Below are positions 1-8,642 of a DNA stretch of 64,000 nucleotides, one piece after another. The stretch's first letter is position 1; the number at the start of each line of letters is the position of its first letter. The stretch is taken from the NCBI RefSeq assembly GCF_008386495.1, contig NZ_VTHJ01000040.1, positions 1 through 64,000 on the forward strand, in the 5' to 3' direction. The DNA comes from Streptomyces tailanensis. GTDB taxonomy: Bacteria; Actinomycetota; Actinomycetes; Streptomycetales; Streptomycetaceae. The translations under genes were made by a program, and so were the position numbers. The notes beneath the pieces were generated by a model. That model saw only the letters and a program-made list of their open reading frames with translations, was not told the DNA's origin and did not search any database.

Positions 1-37
1 AGCCGACGATCACACGATCGAGTCAAACCGTCCTCGT

Positions 38-232
38 TCACGCTCCTTGGTGAGCAGCTGGCAACCCCTTGACGTCGGCCGCGGTGGTGATCAGCTTCTC
101 CAACTCGGCCTCGCCGAGCGCCTTCGCCGCCGCCGTCGTCTCCTTGGCGCCGGGGCTGCTCGCGCCGGAGTCCGAGCCCGACTCCGACGAACTGCTGCAG
201 CCCGTGACCAGGGCGCCGCTTGGCGTGACCAT
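38..232 (-). pseudogene. Remnant of a small lipoprotein gene
   Basis: A 64-codon minus-strand frame begins with a serine-rich stretch right after a lipobox-like V-T-G-C (residues 9-12). The part before the cysteine is far too short and polar for a signal peptide, and an in-frame stop lies a few codons upstream of the start. The later part (A-L-G-E-A-E-L-E-K-L, then D-V-K-G) resembles the lipoprotein at 7489-8217 (A-L-T-E-A-Q-L-K-K, then E-V-K-G), but the frame stops at position 38, where the homologue continues for about 190 residues. I infer a decayed paralogue, or a gene damaged by frameshifts. A sequencing error at the window edge cannot be excluded. Confidence 0.35.
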
Positions 233-387
233 TGTGACTGCCGGGACTCATCCGTCTTCTCGCGGCCGGTCACGAACCCGGGTCCACCAAGTCGCGACTC
301 CCCGGCGACCATCGCTTTCCCGGCCCCCCTGGCCCTAACATGCCGTGTCAAGTGCATGATCGGCGGGAGCGGGAAGGGCCAGCGCGC

Positions 388-1779
388 GTGGGCATCGAAC
401 ATTTCGACGTACGGGCGCACGCCAGACAACGCTGGGCGGCCCGGGCCGCACTGGCCTGCGCGGTGTTCGCCGTACTGCTGCCGCTCGGCTTCGCGCGCGA
501 GGCGAGTCTCTTCCTCGTCGCGGGAGTCATCGTGGGCGTCGGCCTCACGGCGGCCTCCCTCTGGTGGGTGCTGACACGCCGGGGCGCCGCCCGGATCGCG
601 GCGGGCGCGCTGGCCGTGGCCGCGCCGGTCGTCGTCATCTGGTGGTTCGCCGCCGTCAACCTGCTGTGGGTCGTGGTCGTGACCGCGGCGCTGTGGGGCG
701 TCGCCGTCTGGTCGGGCAAGTTCGCCCTCAGCAGCACCAAGTCCCACCAGGTCCACGTACGGGAGCACCGCACGCCCCCGCCCACCCGGCCGTTCCTCAT
801 CATGAACCCGAAGTCCGGCGGCGGAAAGGTCGGTCGGTTCCGGCTGAAGGAGAAGGCCGAGCGGCTCGGCGCCACCGTCCATCTGCTCGACCCCTCCCAC
901 CCCGAGGACGTCGCCGTACTGGCCCGGGACGCCGTCCGCGCCGGCGCCGACCTGCTCGGAGTGGCGGGTGGCGACGGCACCCAGGCCCAGGTGGCCGCCG
1001 TCGCGGCGGCGTACGACGTCCCCCTCCTCGTCATCTCCGCCGGCACCCGCAACCACTTCGCCATGGACCTCGGGCTGGACCGCGACAACCCGGCCGCCTG
1101 CCTCGACGCCCTCACCGACAAGGGCGTCGAGCTCCACGTCGACCTCGGGTACGCGAGCGGTCATCCCTTCGTCAACAACGCCTCCTTCGGCGCGTACGCC
1201 GCCGTCGTACAGAGCCCGGCGTACCGCGACGACAAGGTCCGCACCACCCTGGAACTGCTGCCCGAACTGCTCACGCACCAGCGGGGTCCGAGGCTCACCG
1301 CCCGCATCGGGGACGCCGTCATCGACGCGCCCCAGGCCGTGCTCGTCAGCAACAACGTCTACCGCAGCGACGACCTGGTCGGCCTCGGCCGCCGCGAACG
1401 CCTGGACGCCGGAGTGCTCGGCGTCGTCGGCATCCGGGTCGACAGCGCCGCCGAGGCCGCCGGACTGGTCCTCGGCCCGAACGCCTCCGGGCTCAGCCTT
1501 CTGATCGCCGACGAGATCGTCGTCGAGGCCGACCGGCCGGAGATCGAGGTCGGCATCGACGGCGAGGCCCTCGTCCTGCCCACCCCCGTCCACTGCCGGG
1601 TATCGCAGAAGGCGCTGCGCGTACGGGTGCCACGCGACCGCCCCGGCGTCCCCGAGCCCAAACCGCCCCTCGACTGGCGCCGGTTGCGCAAGCTCGCCGC
1701 CGCGGTCGGCCGCACGGCCCTGCCCAAGCACCGCGAACGGTACGGGTGGCTGCAGGACCTGTGGAACCGGCGGCGCTAG
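388..1779 (+). CDS. Diacylglycerol kinase family lipid kinase with membrane N-terminus
   Basis: Members of this family (DAGK catalytic domain, including YegS/BmrU types) phosphorylate lipid substrates with ATP. The first ~115 residues contain three or four hydrophobic segments. The kinase domain follows, with N-P-K-S-G-G-G-K near residue 140 and the ATP-binding G-G-D-G-T near residue 195, then a conserved S-A-G-T-R-N-H-F segment. I chose GTG 388 (463 aa) because a GGGAAGG sits about 10 bases upstream; an ATG at 340 is possible. The C-terminus is basic. It ends 71 bases before the kinase gene at 1851 on the same strand. The exact lipid substrate cannot be read from the sequence. Confidence 0.85.
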   Translation: MGIEHFDVRAHARQRWAARAALACAVFAVLLPLGFAREASLFLVAGVIVGVGLTAASLWWVLTRRGAARIAAGALAVAAPVVVIWWFAAVNLLWVVVVTAALWGVAVWSGKFALSSTKSHQVHVREHRTPPPTRPFLIMNPKSGGGKVGRFRLKEKAERLGATVHLLDPSHPEDVAVLARDAVRAGADLLGVAGGDGTQAQVAAVAAAYDVPLLVISAGTRNHFAMDLGLDRDNPAACLDALTDKGVELHVDLGYASGHPFVNNASFGAYAAVVQSPAYRDDKVRTTLELLPELLTHQRGPRLTARIGDAVIDAPQAVLVSNNVYRSDDLVGLGRRERLDAGVLGVVGIRVDSAAEAAGLVLGPNASGLSLLIADEIVVEADRPEIEVGIDGEALVLPTPVHCRVSQKALRVRVPRDRPGVPEPKPPLDWRRLRKLAAAVGRTALPKHRERYGWLQDLWNRRR

Positions 1780-1850
1780 AACGTGTCGAGGCACTGTCGC
1801 GTCCCGGCGATACGTCGACAACTTCCGCTCCCGCACGGTACTGATGTGGC

Positions 1851-3605
1851 ATGAACGACGACGGTGAACATCCGTACGGTGGACTCCGGGACGGCGGAGC
1901 CCCACATGCCGGGCTCCCGCGCGACGGTCGGCTGATCGGCGGCCGTTACCGCCTCGCCGAACGCATCGGCTCCGGCGGTATGGGCACCGTATGGCGCGCC
2001 GTCGACGAACTCGTGGACCGGGAAGTCGCCGTCAAGCAGCCGAAGTTACCCGGTGACGCCGACGACCCGGACGGCCCCGAGGACGAGATGCGTCAGCGGG
2101 CCGCCAACAGGCTCTACCGCGAGGCCCGCGCCGCCGCCCGTGTCGATCACCCGTCGGCCGTCACCATCCACGATGTCGTGGTCGAGGACGGCTACCCGTG
2201 GATCGTCATGGAGCTCGTCCGCGGCGAGTCCCTCCACGAGGTGCTCAAGCGCGGTGCCCTTCCTCCCGCCGAGTCCGCCCGGATCGGCCTCGCCGTCGTC
2301 GGCGCCCTGCGCGCCGCGCACTCCGTCGGCATCGTGCACCGCGACGTCAAGCCCGCCAACGTCCTTCTCGGACCGCACGGCCAGGTCGTCCTCACCGACT
2401 TCGGCATCGCCCATGTCCAGGGCGAGGAATCGCTCACCGTGACGGGCGAGTTCGTCGGATCGTTGGAGTTCGTCGCCCCCGAGCGCATGTCCGGGCCCGG
2501 CGCCGCCGGTCCGCCCTCCGACCTGTGGTCGCTCGGCGTCCTCCTGTACGCCGCCGTCGAGGGCTGGTCCCCCTTTCGCCGTACGACACTGGAGTCCACC
2601 CTCGCCGCGATCCTCTCCACCGAGCCCCCGACGCCCGAGCGCGCGGGCCCCCTCGGCCCCCTCGTCGTACGCCTGTTGGCCAAGGACCCGGCGGAGCGCC
2701 CCGACGCCGAAGAGGCCGCCAGGGTTCTGGCGGACGTGGCGGAGGGGCGGGTCCCGGAGACTCAGAGCCCGTCCGATCTCCGGCAACTGGGCGAGGACGT
2801 AGGCACGTTACGCCTCGGAGGCGAGCCCTCCCGGGCGGCCTCGGGATCGGGGGAGCAGGGGCGAGAGGACACGGGCGACGGCCTCCGGGAGAACGATGGG
2901 GACGGTGAACCGGAGGACTCGCCTGAGACCGTCGTACGACCTGGGCCCGAGCGGAGGCCGGGTCGGCATGTCTCCCGTCGGCTGCTCGTCGCCGCAGCCG
3001 TCGCCGGATGCCTGCTGTCCGGCGGGGGAGCCTGGGCCGGGATGACGCTCGGCCGCGACGGTGCCGGGGAGACCCCTGAGCCCGAGCTCCAGACGATGGA
3101 GGCCTGGGCCGTGCCCAACACCGACCCCGCTCCCAGCCTGACGACCGCTGCCGACTGGGTCGCCCACGACGAGAAGGCCATGAACGCCGTCCTCTCCCTC
3201 CCGAGCCCCTACGAACGGCTCCGCGCGCAGGGCGGGAAGAACGACCAGCCCCGTACGGTCACCTATGAGGGCGAGGACGTCATCCAGGTGCGGCTCACCC
3301 AGTGGGACAAGGCGCCGGCGTCCCCCATGGCCCAGGCCAAGGACTCCACCGACATCCTGGAGGGCGACGGGAAGGCCAGTGCCCAGTACACGCGCACCAG
3401 CTTCCAGGACCAGGAGGCCGTACTCGCCGACACCACCCACTACCTGGACGGCATGCCCACCCGCGTCATGGAGCTGATCATCCGCACCGACGACAGCCGG
3501 ATGTACGAGCTGCGCGTGGACATGCCGAAGGGGACGGCGGACGAGAAGAAGGGCACGGCGGTGTTCAAGGGCGCCCGGGAGCGACTGAAGATCCTCGGGA
3601 TGTGA
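1851..3605 (+). CDS. Membrane-anchored Ser/Thr protein kinase with two TTA codons
   Basis: A Hanks-type kinase of 584 residues. The glycine loop G-S-G-G-M-G is at 40-45, the ATP lysine K62 in A-V-K-Q, the catalytic H-R-D at 163-165 and D-F-G at 183-185. A charged linker (300-370) leads to one membrane segment (about 377-397) and a ~185-residue extracellular part without cysteines or recognisable PASTA repeats. Codons 66 (position 2046) and 320 (position 2808) are TTA, the rare leucine codon read in Streptomyces only by the bldA tRNA; I found no other in-frame TTA in the window. Translation is therefore expected to depend on bldA and to be late or differentiation-linked. The ribosome-binding site before ATG 1851 is poor. 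Confidence 0.9.
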   Translation: MNDDGEHPYGGLRDGGAPHAGLPRDGRLIGGRYRLAERIGSGGMGTVWRAVDELVDREVAVKQPKLPGDADDPDGPEDEMRQRAANRLYREARAAARVDHPSAVTIHDVVVEDGYPWIVMELVRGESLHEVLKRGALPPAESARIGLAVVGALRAAHSVGIVHRDVKPANVLLGPHGQVVLTDFGIAHVQGEESLTVTGEFVGSLEFVAPERMSGPGAAGPPSDLWSLGVLLYAAVEGWSPFRRTTLESTLAAILSTEPPTPERAGPLGPLVVRLLAKDPAERPDAEEAARVLADVAEGRVPETQSPSDLRQLGEDVGTLRLGGEPSRAASGSGEQGREDTGDGLRENDGDGEPEDSPETVVRPGPERRPGRHVSRRLLVAAAVAGCLLSGGGAWAGMTLGRDGAGETPEPELQTMEAWAVPNTDPAPSLTTAADWVAHDEKAMNAVLSLPSPYERLRAQGGKNDQPRTVTYEGEDVIQVRLTQWDKAPASPMAQAKDSTDILEGDGKASAQYTRTSFQDQEAVLADTTHYLDGMPTRVMELIIRTDDSRMYELRVDMPKGTADEKKGTAVFKGARERLKILGM

Positions 3606-3637
3606 CCAATCCCGCGATCACCGGCGCACAACGAGCT

Positions 3638-3662
3638 GATCAGTGCATTCGTGCCACTGATC
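3638..3662. promoter_or_regulatory. Inverted repeat between kinase and dehydrogenase genes
   Basis: GATCAGTG (3638-3645) and CACTGATC (3655-3662) are perfect 8-base arms around 9 bases. No T-run follows, so an operator in front of the dehydrogenase gene (start 3744) is as likely as a terminator. Function is unknown. Confidence 0.35.
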
Positions 3663-3743
3663 ACTGGCGTGGTGTGTGCGCCCGGTGAAAGCCTGTTACC
3701 GCCGGGTACCCAAAGTCGTCCGCTCCGGAATACCCTGCGCGTC

Positions 3744-5378
3744 ATGACGGACTCGCAGGCCCCCGAAAAGACCGGCATGGCACGGACGACGACCGGTACG
3801 AACCCTCTCGCGCCCGCCCCCGCCGGCGCCCGTACCGCCGCCGACGTGGTCACCCCCGAACTGGTCGCCCAGCTCACCAAGGGCGTGGTCGGCTCCGGCC
3901 GGACCGCCAACCACACGCCGTTCACCGGCGAGAAGCTCGCCGACCTGCCCGAGTCCACTCCCGAGGACGTGGTGAAGGCCTACGAGCGGGCCCGCGCCGC
4001 CCAGGCCGTCTGGGCCCAGGTGCCCGTGCGCGAACGCGCCGCCGTACTCCTCCGCTTCCACGACCTGGTGCTCGAACGCCAGGCTGAGGTCCTCGACCTG
4101 ATCCAGCTGGAGACCGGCAAGGCCCGTCTGCACGCCCACGAGGAGGTCCAGGCCGTCGCGGTCGCCGCCCGCCACTACGGCCGCAAGGCCCCCTTCTATC
4201 TGAAGCCGAAGCGGCACGCGGGCGCCATGCCGACCCTCACCAAGGTCACCGAACTCCGCCACCCGCGCGGTGTGATCGGCCAGATCGCCCCCTGGAACTA
4301 CCCCCTCGAACTCTCCGTCGGCGACGCCATCCCCGCCTTCGTCGCGGGCAACGCGGTGGTGATGAAGCCCGACACGGAGACCTGCCTCACCGCGCTCTGG
4401 GCCCGTGACCTGCTCATCGAGGCCGGTCTGCCCGCCGAGGTCTTCCAGGTCGTCATCGGCGAGGGCCCCGTCGTCGGCCCCGAGGTCGTCAAGCACGCCG
4501 ACTACGTCTCCTTCACCGGCTCCACCCGCACCGGCCGCGAGGTCGCCCAGGGTGCTGCCGCCCGCCTCGTCGGCGTCTCCCTCGAACTCGGCGGCAAGAA
4601 CGCCATGCTGGTCCTTCAGGACGCCGACATAGAGAAGGCGGCCGCGGGAGCCGTCCGCGCCTGCTTCTCCTCCGCCGGCCAACTCTGCATCTCCATCGAG
4701 CGGTTGTACGTCCACGAGTCCATCGCCGACGCCTTCCTGGAGCGCTTCGCCGCCCGCACCAAGGCCATGCGCCTCGGCACGTCCCTCGCGTACGGCGCCG
4801 AGATGGGCTCCCTCGTCGGCGACCGCCAGCTGGAGACCGTCACGAGGCACGTCGACGAGGCCGTGGCGAAGGGCGCGAAGGTGGTGGCCGGCGGCGTGGC
4901 CCGCCCCGACATCGGCCCCTACTTCTACGAGCCCACGATCCTCGACGGCGTCTCGGAACCCATGTCCGTCTGCACGGAGGAGACCTTCGGCCCGGTCGTC
5001 TCCATCTACCGCTTCAAGGACGAGGACGCCGCCGTCGAGGAGGCCAACGCCACCGCGTACGGCCTCAACGCCTCCGTCTGGACCAAGGACGGCCGCCGGG
5101 GCCGCGCCGTCGCCGCCCGCCTCCGCGCCGGCACGGTCAACGTCAACGAGGGCTACGCCTCCGCCTACGGCAGCGTCCAGTCCCCCATGGGCGGCATGAA
5201 GGACTCCGGCCTGGGCCGCCGCCACGGCTCGGAGGGCATCCTCAAGTACACAGAGGCCCAGACGGTCGCCCAGCAGCGACTGCTGCCGATGGCCCCGTCG
5301 CTCGGGATGGACGACGAGAGGTACGCCCAGTTCATGAGCCGCAGCCTGAGGGCGATGAAGGCACTCCGGCTCAGGTAG
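3744..5378 (+). CDS. Succinate-semialdehyde dehydrogenase (aldehyde dehydrogenase family)
   Basis: Oxidises succinate semialdehyde to succinate, probably with NADP, linking 4-aminobutyrate breakdown to the TCA cycle. The 544-residue product has the family signatures: P-W-N-Y-P-L cofactor-site motif, F-T-G-S-T-R-T-G, the general-base glutamate in L-E-L-G-G-K (about E281) and the nucleophilic cysteine in S-A-G-Q-L-C (about C315). Start ATG 3744 was chosen over upstream in-frame codons because homologues begin with a similar acidic-basic leader. The next gene (5415, GMC oxidoreductase) lies 36 bases downstream and is probably co-transcribed. The substrate assignment rests on resemblance to GabD2-like enzymes and could be another semialdehyde. 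Confidence 0.8.
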   Translation: MTDSQAPEKTGMARTTTGTNPLAPAPAGARTAADVVTPELVAQLTKGVVGSGRTANHTPFTGEKLADLPESTPEDVVKAYERARAAQAVWAQVPVRERAAVLLRFHDLVLERQAEVLDLIQLETGKARLHAHEEVQAVAVAARHYGRKAPFYLKPKRHAGAMPTLTKVTELRHPRGVIGQIAPWNYPLELSVGDAIPAFVAGNAVVMKPDTETCLTALWARDLLIEAGLPAEVFQVVIGEGPVVGPEVVKHADYVSFTGSTRTGREVAQGAAARLVGVSLELGGKNAMLVLQDADIEKAAAGAVRACFSSAGQLCISIERLYVHESIADAFLERFAARTKAMRLGTSLAYGAEMGSLVGDRQLETVTRHVDEAVAKGAKVVAGGVARPDIGPYFYEPTILDGVSEPMSVCTEETFGPVVSIYRFKDEDAAVEEANATAYGLNASVWTKDGRRGRAVAARLRAGTVNVNEGYASAYGSVQSPMGGMKDSGLGRRHGSEGILKYTEAQTVAQQRLLPMAPSLGMDDERYAQFMSRSLRAMKALRLR

Positions 5379-5414
5379 GGCATTGTCCGCACGGACACTC
5401 AACGAGGAGCACAC

Positions 5415-7205
5415 GTGCCCCAGGACGCTTACGACTACGACGTCATCGTCGTCGGCTCCGGCTTCGGCGGTAGCGTGACCGCCCTGCGCCTGACCGAGAA
5501 GGGCTACCGGGTCGGCGTCCTGGAAGCGGGCCGTCGCTTCACCCGGGAGTCCCTCCCCAAGAACTCCTGGGACCTGAAGAACTACCTCTGGGCCCCGGCC
5601 CTCGGTATGTACGGCATCCAGCGCATCCACCTGCTGGGCAACGTCATGGTGCTGGCCGGGGCCGGCGTAGGCGGCGGCTCCCTCAACTACGCCAACACCC
5701 TCTACGTACCGCCGAAACCGTTCTTCGAGGACCCGCAGTGGAAGGACATCACCGACTGGCAGGAGGAGCTGAAGCCGTACTACGACCAGGCCCGCCGCAT
5801 GCTCGGTGTACGGCTCAACCCGACGATGACCCCGTCGGACGTGCACCTCAAGGCCGCCGCGGAGCGGATGGGCGTCGGTGACAGCTTCCACCTCGCCCCG
5901 GTCGGCGTCTTCTTCGGCGACGGCGAGGACGCGGACGGACAGGCGAAGGCCGCGCCCGGCGATCAGGTCGCGGACCCGTACTTCGGCGGTGCGGGCCCCG
6001 CCCGCAACGCCTGCACCGAGTGCGGCGAGTGCATGACCGGCTGCCGCCGCGGCGCGAAGAACACCCTCAACGAGAACTACCTCTACCTCGCCGAGAAGGC
6101 GGGCGCCGTCGTCCACCCGATGACGACGGTCGTCGCGCTCACCGAGGACTCGCAGGGCGGCTACGCCGTCACGATCCTCCCGACCGACGAGCGCCGTAAG
6201 GGTGAGTCCCGTGTGCTGAAGGCCCGCCGGGTCGTCCTCGCGGCCGGTACCTACGGCACCCAGACCCTGCTGCACCGTATGAAGGCGAACGGCCAACTGC
6301 CGTACATCTCGGACCGTCTGGGCATGCTGACCCGCACCAACTCCGAGGCCCTGGTCGGCGCCCAGACCGACAACCGCCGCTACCGCAAGGCCCACGGCGC
6401 GCCCGAGGTCGACTTCACCCGCGGCGTGGCGATCACCTCCTCCATCCACCCCGACGCCAACACCCACATCGAACCGGTCCGCTACGGCAAGGGCTCGAAC
6501 GCGATGGGCGGCCTGTCGATCCTCCAGGTCCCGTACGCGGGCGGCACCGCGTCCGGCACGTCACGCGTCCTCGGCTGGCTGGCCCACGCCACCAAACACC
6601 CCTGGCTGGTGGCCCGTTCCCTCTCCAACCGCCGCTGGTCGGAGCGGACCATCATCGGCCTGGTGATGCAGTCCCTGGACAACTCCCTCACCACCCAGCT
6701 GAAGCAGAAGGGGCCGGGCAAGGGCCTGTTGACGGCACGGCAGGGTCACGGCGCCCCCAACCCCAAGCAGATCGAGGCCGCTTCGACGGCCGCGTCCACA
6801 CTCGCCGCCGAGATCAACGGTTTCGCCGGCAGCAACGTCGGCGAACTCATGGGCACCCCGCTCACCGCGCACTTCCTCGGTGGCTGCCCCATCGGCGCCA
6901 CCGCCGACGACGGCGTCATCGACCCGTACCACCGCCTCTACGGCCACCCCGGCATCTCCATCGTCGACGGCGCCGCGGTCTCCGCGAACCTGGGCGTGAA
7001 CCCGTCCCTGACGATCACCGCCCAGGCCGAGCGCGCGATGTCGTACTGGCCCAACAAAGGTGAGCCCGATCATCGCCCGGCCCCCGGAACGGCGTACGAA
7101 CGCCTCCGCCCGGTGGAGCCCGTGAACCCGGCGGTCCCGGCGGAGGCCTTCGGCGCGCTGCGGCTGCCGCTGATGCCGGTGCCCACGGTGCCGCCGAAGA
7201 AGTGA
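5415..7205 (+). CDS. GMC-family FAD oxidoreductase, cholesterol-oxidase-like
   Basis: Start GTG 5415 follows a GAGGAG ribosome-binding site. The 596-residue protein begins with a Rossmann FAD motif V-G-S-G-F-G-G (about residues 13-19), then G-A-G-V-G-G-G-S-L-N-Y typical of GMC enzymes. A cluster N-A-C-T-E-C-G-E-C-M-T-G-C near residue 198 has four closely spaced cysteines, as in the mycobacterial ChoD-like branch. The C-terminal N-P-S-L-T-I-T-A segment is the FAD-pyrophosphate-binding end. No signal peptide is visible, so it is likely cytoplasmic. Sterol, alcohol or another substrate cannot be distinguished. It probably forms an operon with the dehydrogenase upstream, which would suit oxidation of an alcohol followed by an aldehyde. 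Confidence 0.82.
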   Translation: MPQDAYDYDVIVVGSGFGGSVTALRLTEKGYRVGVLEAGRRFTRESLPKNSWDLKNYLWAPALGMYGIQRIHLLGNVMVLAGAGVGGGSLNYANTLYVPPKPFFEDPQWKDITDWQEELKPYYDQARRMLGVRLNPTMTPSDVHLKAAAERMGVGDSFHLAPVGVFFGDGEDADGQAKAAPGDQVADPYFGGAGPARNACTECGECMTGCRRGAKNTLNENYLYLAEKAGAVVHPMTTVVALTEDSQGGYAVTILPTDERRKGESRVLKARRVVLAAGTYGTQTLLHRMKANGQLPYISDRLGMLTRTNSEALVGAQTDNRRYRKAHGAPEVDFTRGVAITSSIHPDANTHIEPVRYGKGSNAMGGLSILQVPYAGGTASGTSRVLGWLAHATKHPWLVARSLSNRRWSERTIIGLVMQSLDNSLTTQLKQKGPGKGLLTARQGHGAPNPKQIEAASTAASTLAAEINGFAGSNVGELMGTPLTAHFLGGCPIGATADDGVIDPYHRLYGHPGISIVDGAAVSANLGVNPSLTITAQAERAMSYWPNKGEPDHRPAPGTAYERLRPVEPVNPAVPAEAFGALRLPLMPVPTVPPKK

Positions 7206-7230
7206 AGCCATAGGGGGTTATAGGAGGGAA

Positions 7231-7260
7231 GGACCCGCACCCCCCTCCGAGCGCGGGTTC
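7231..7260 (+). terminator. Terminator after the dehydrogenase/oxidoreductase pair
   Basis: GGACCCGC (7231-7238) pairs with GCGGGTTC (7253-7260, one G-U pair), 14-base loop, followed by TT and C-rich sequence. It lies 26 bases after the oxidoreductase stop. Confidence 0.5.
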
Positions 7261-7329
7261 TTCCCCCGTGTGCGATGTGTGACCGGCGAGTGGAGGCGAG
7301 GGTTGCCCTCGCAATCACACTTTTCTGAT

Positions 7330-7343
7330 GTGTTCTGAGTCAC
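7330..7343. promoter_or_regulatory. Crp-like binding site
   Basis: GTGTTCTGAGTCAC fits the remembered Streptomyces Crp consensus GTG-N6-GNCAC exactly. It is 146 bases upstream of the lipoprotein start at 7489 and the nearest downstream gene is that lipoprotein. Inference from motif only. Confidence 0.4.
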
Positions 7344-7422
7344 ACGTGAATACGTGAGGCGCATGATGTCGCGTCCATGATGAGATGACCCCTGGCTAGG
7401 ACATGACTGTCTGTGGCCTACG

Positions 7423-7448
7423 AACCCCTTGTGGAACGCACAGGGGTT
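7423..7448 (+). promoter_or_regulatory. Hairpin in the lipoprotein leader region
   Basis: AACCCC-TT-GTG (7423-7433) can pair with CACAGGGGTT (7439-7448), loop of about 5 bases and one bulge. It is 40 bases upstream of the lipoprotein start and lacks a T-run, so a 5' untranslated-region structure is more likely than a terminator. Confidence 0.35.
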
Positions 7449-7488
7449 ACTTGTGATGCGTGATGCGAAGTTTGTGAGGGTGGGGAAC

Positions 7489-8217
7489 GTGAAGTCGAAG
7501 ATGTCGCGAGCAGCGGTTGCCGTTTCGATGGCGGCCACGCTGGGGCTCACCGCGGCGTGCGGTGGGGGCGGCGACGAGGCCGAGGACACGGAGAAGAAGC
7601 CGTCGGCGTCCGCCTCGGCCTCCGAGAAGGCGAAGGACACGGCCGGGCAGGCCGCGCTGACCGAGGCCCAGCTGAAGAAGGCCGCCCTCGTGGACGGCGA
7701 GGTCAAGGGCTACAAGATCGCCGACATGCCCGCGGACGAGATGCCCGCCGATACCGTGCCCGCGGAGCCGGCCGCCTGCCAGGCCATCGCGAACATGTTC
7801 TTCTTCACGTCGGACCCGAAGGCGAAGGCCCGCGTCGGCCGCACCGTCACCCCGAAGGACGAGCTCTCCGGCAGCGTCATCTCCCTCGCCCTCGCCGCGC
7901 ACGAGCAGAGCGACGCCGAGAAGGTGATGGGCGACCTGCGCACGGCGACCGAGAACTGCACCAAGTACGAGCAGGTCGGCAACAAGTACTCCGACATCGA
8001 GGCCCTCACCGCCCCCGAGCAGGGCGACGAGGCCGTCTCGTACAAGATGAAGGGCGACATCGAGGGCACCAAGATCCCGATGTCCTTCACGGTGGTCCGC
8101 AGCGGCTCGACGCTCATCGGCTTCTACTCGATGAACATGCTCGACGCGGACAAGGCGCAGGTCCCGGCGGAGGTGCTGGAGGCGCAGGTCGCGAAGCTGG
8201 AGAAGGCGGCCGGCTGA
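7489..8217 (+). CDS. Exported lipoprotein, unknown function
   Basis: GTG 7489 follows a GAGGGTGGGG ribosome-binding site. The 242-residue product has a basic N-terminus, a hydrophobic segment and lipobox L-T-A-A-C, so C24 would carry the lipid anchor on the outer face of the membrane. A Ser/Ala/Glu/Lys linker follows, then a soluble domain of about 170 residues with one conserved-looking cysteine pair (in P-A-A-C-Q-A and T-E-N-C-T-K). I do not recognise a catalytic motif. The frame could open at TTG 7429, but that would place an extra 20 residues before the signal peptide and overlap the hairpin at 7423. A paralogous remnant lies at 38-232. A Crp-like site and a hairpin lie upstream; a strong terminator follows at 8269. 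Confidence 0.8.
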   Translation: MKSKMSRAAVAVSMAATLGLTAACGGGGDEAEDTEKKPSASASASEKAKDTAGQAALTEAQLKKAALVDGEVKGYKIADMPADEMPADTVPAEPAACQAIANMFFFTSDPKAKARVGRTVTPKDELSGSVISLALAAHEQSDAEKVMGDLRTATENCTKYEQVGNKYSDIEALTAPEQGDEAVSYKMKGDIEGTKIPMSFTVVRSGSTLIGFYSMNMLDADKAQVPAEVLEAQVAKLEKAAG

Positions 8218-8268
8218 GCCACCGGCCACCGGTAACCGGCTGAGGCCACTTCCGACTTGGCGTGACGA

Positions 8269-8300
8269 AGGGCCCCGCGGGACGGAAGTCGCGGGGCCCT
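8269..8300 (+). terminator. Strong hairpin terminator after the lipoprotein gene
   Basis: AGGGCCCCGCG (8269-8279) and CGCGGGGCCCT (8290-8300) form an 11-base perfect stem with a 10-base loop, 52 bases after the lipoprotein stop. Confidence 0.75.
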
Positions 8301-8642
8301 CCTGCGTCAGCACCGACGTCAGGGCGGCGCCGGTGCCTCGAAGCGGCGCCGGGGGGTTGCGCCGCTGGCTCGGGGGTGGATCTGGGTTGGCCGGCCCCGG
8401 GCGTCCCCGGAGCCGACCGTTCTCTTGAGTGACCGGGCTGCTGTCCCCTGCCGTCCGGTCACATCCCTGGAGCGAGGTCCCACGGCGCACGGCACGATCC
8501 GTACGCCTCATCGCTCCAGCGGAGCCACGCGTGGTTCTTCGGGCCCGGACCTGGCTGGCACGGACACCGCTATCAACGAAGCGTGTCGTACGGCGGTCAC
8601 GCGCCGTATGGGTGAGGTGGCAGGCGTACGTACGTGCGCTGG
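8301..8642. other. Intergenic stretch, no supported gene
   Basis: Between the terminator and the chorismate mutase stop. The only structure I see is an inverted repeat GTGACCGG (8429-8436) / CCGGTCAC (8455-8462). Open frames here have no ribosome-binding site or family resemblance. Confidence 0.5.

Noticed and set aside
1113..1121. CACCGACAA, an antisense match to the damage-promoter element
   Set aside because: Inside the lipid kinase coding region and no TANNNT at the required spacing.
3696..6467. Long minus-strand open frame of 923 codons opposite the dehydrogenase and oxidoreductase genes
   Set aside because: Antisense shadow of two clear enzymes in G+C-rich DNA; composition is drifted (Gly/Arg/Val/Asp-rich) and it has no motif.
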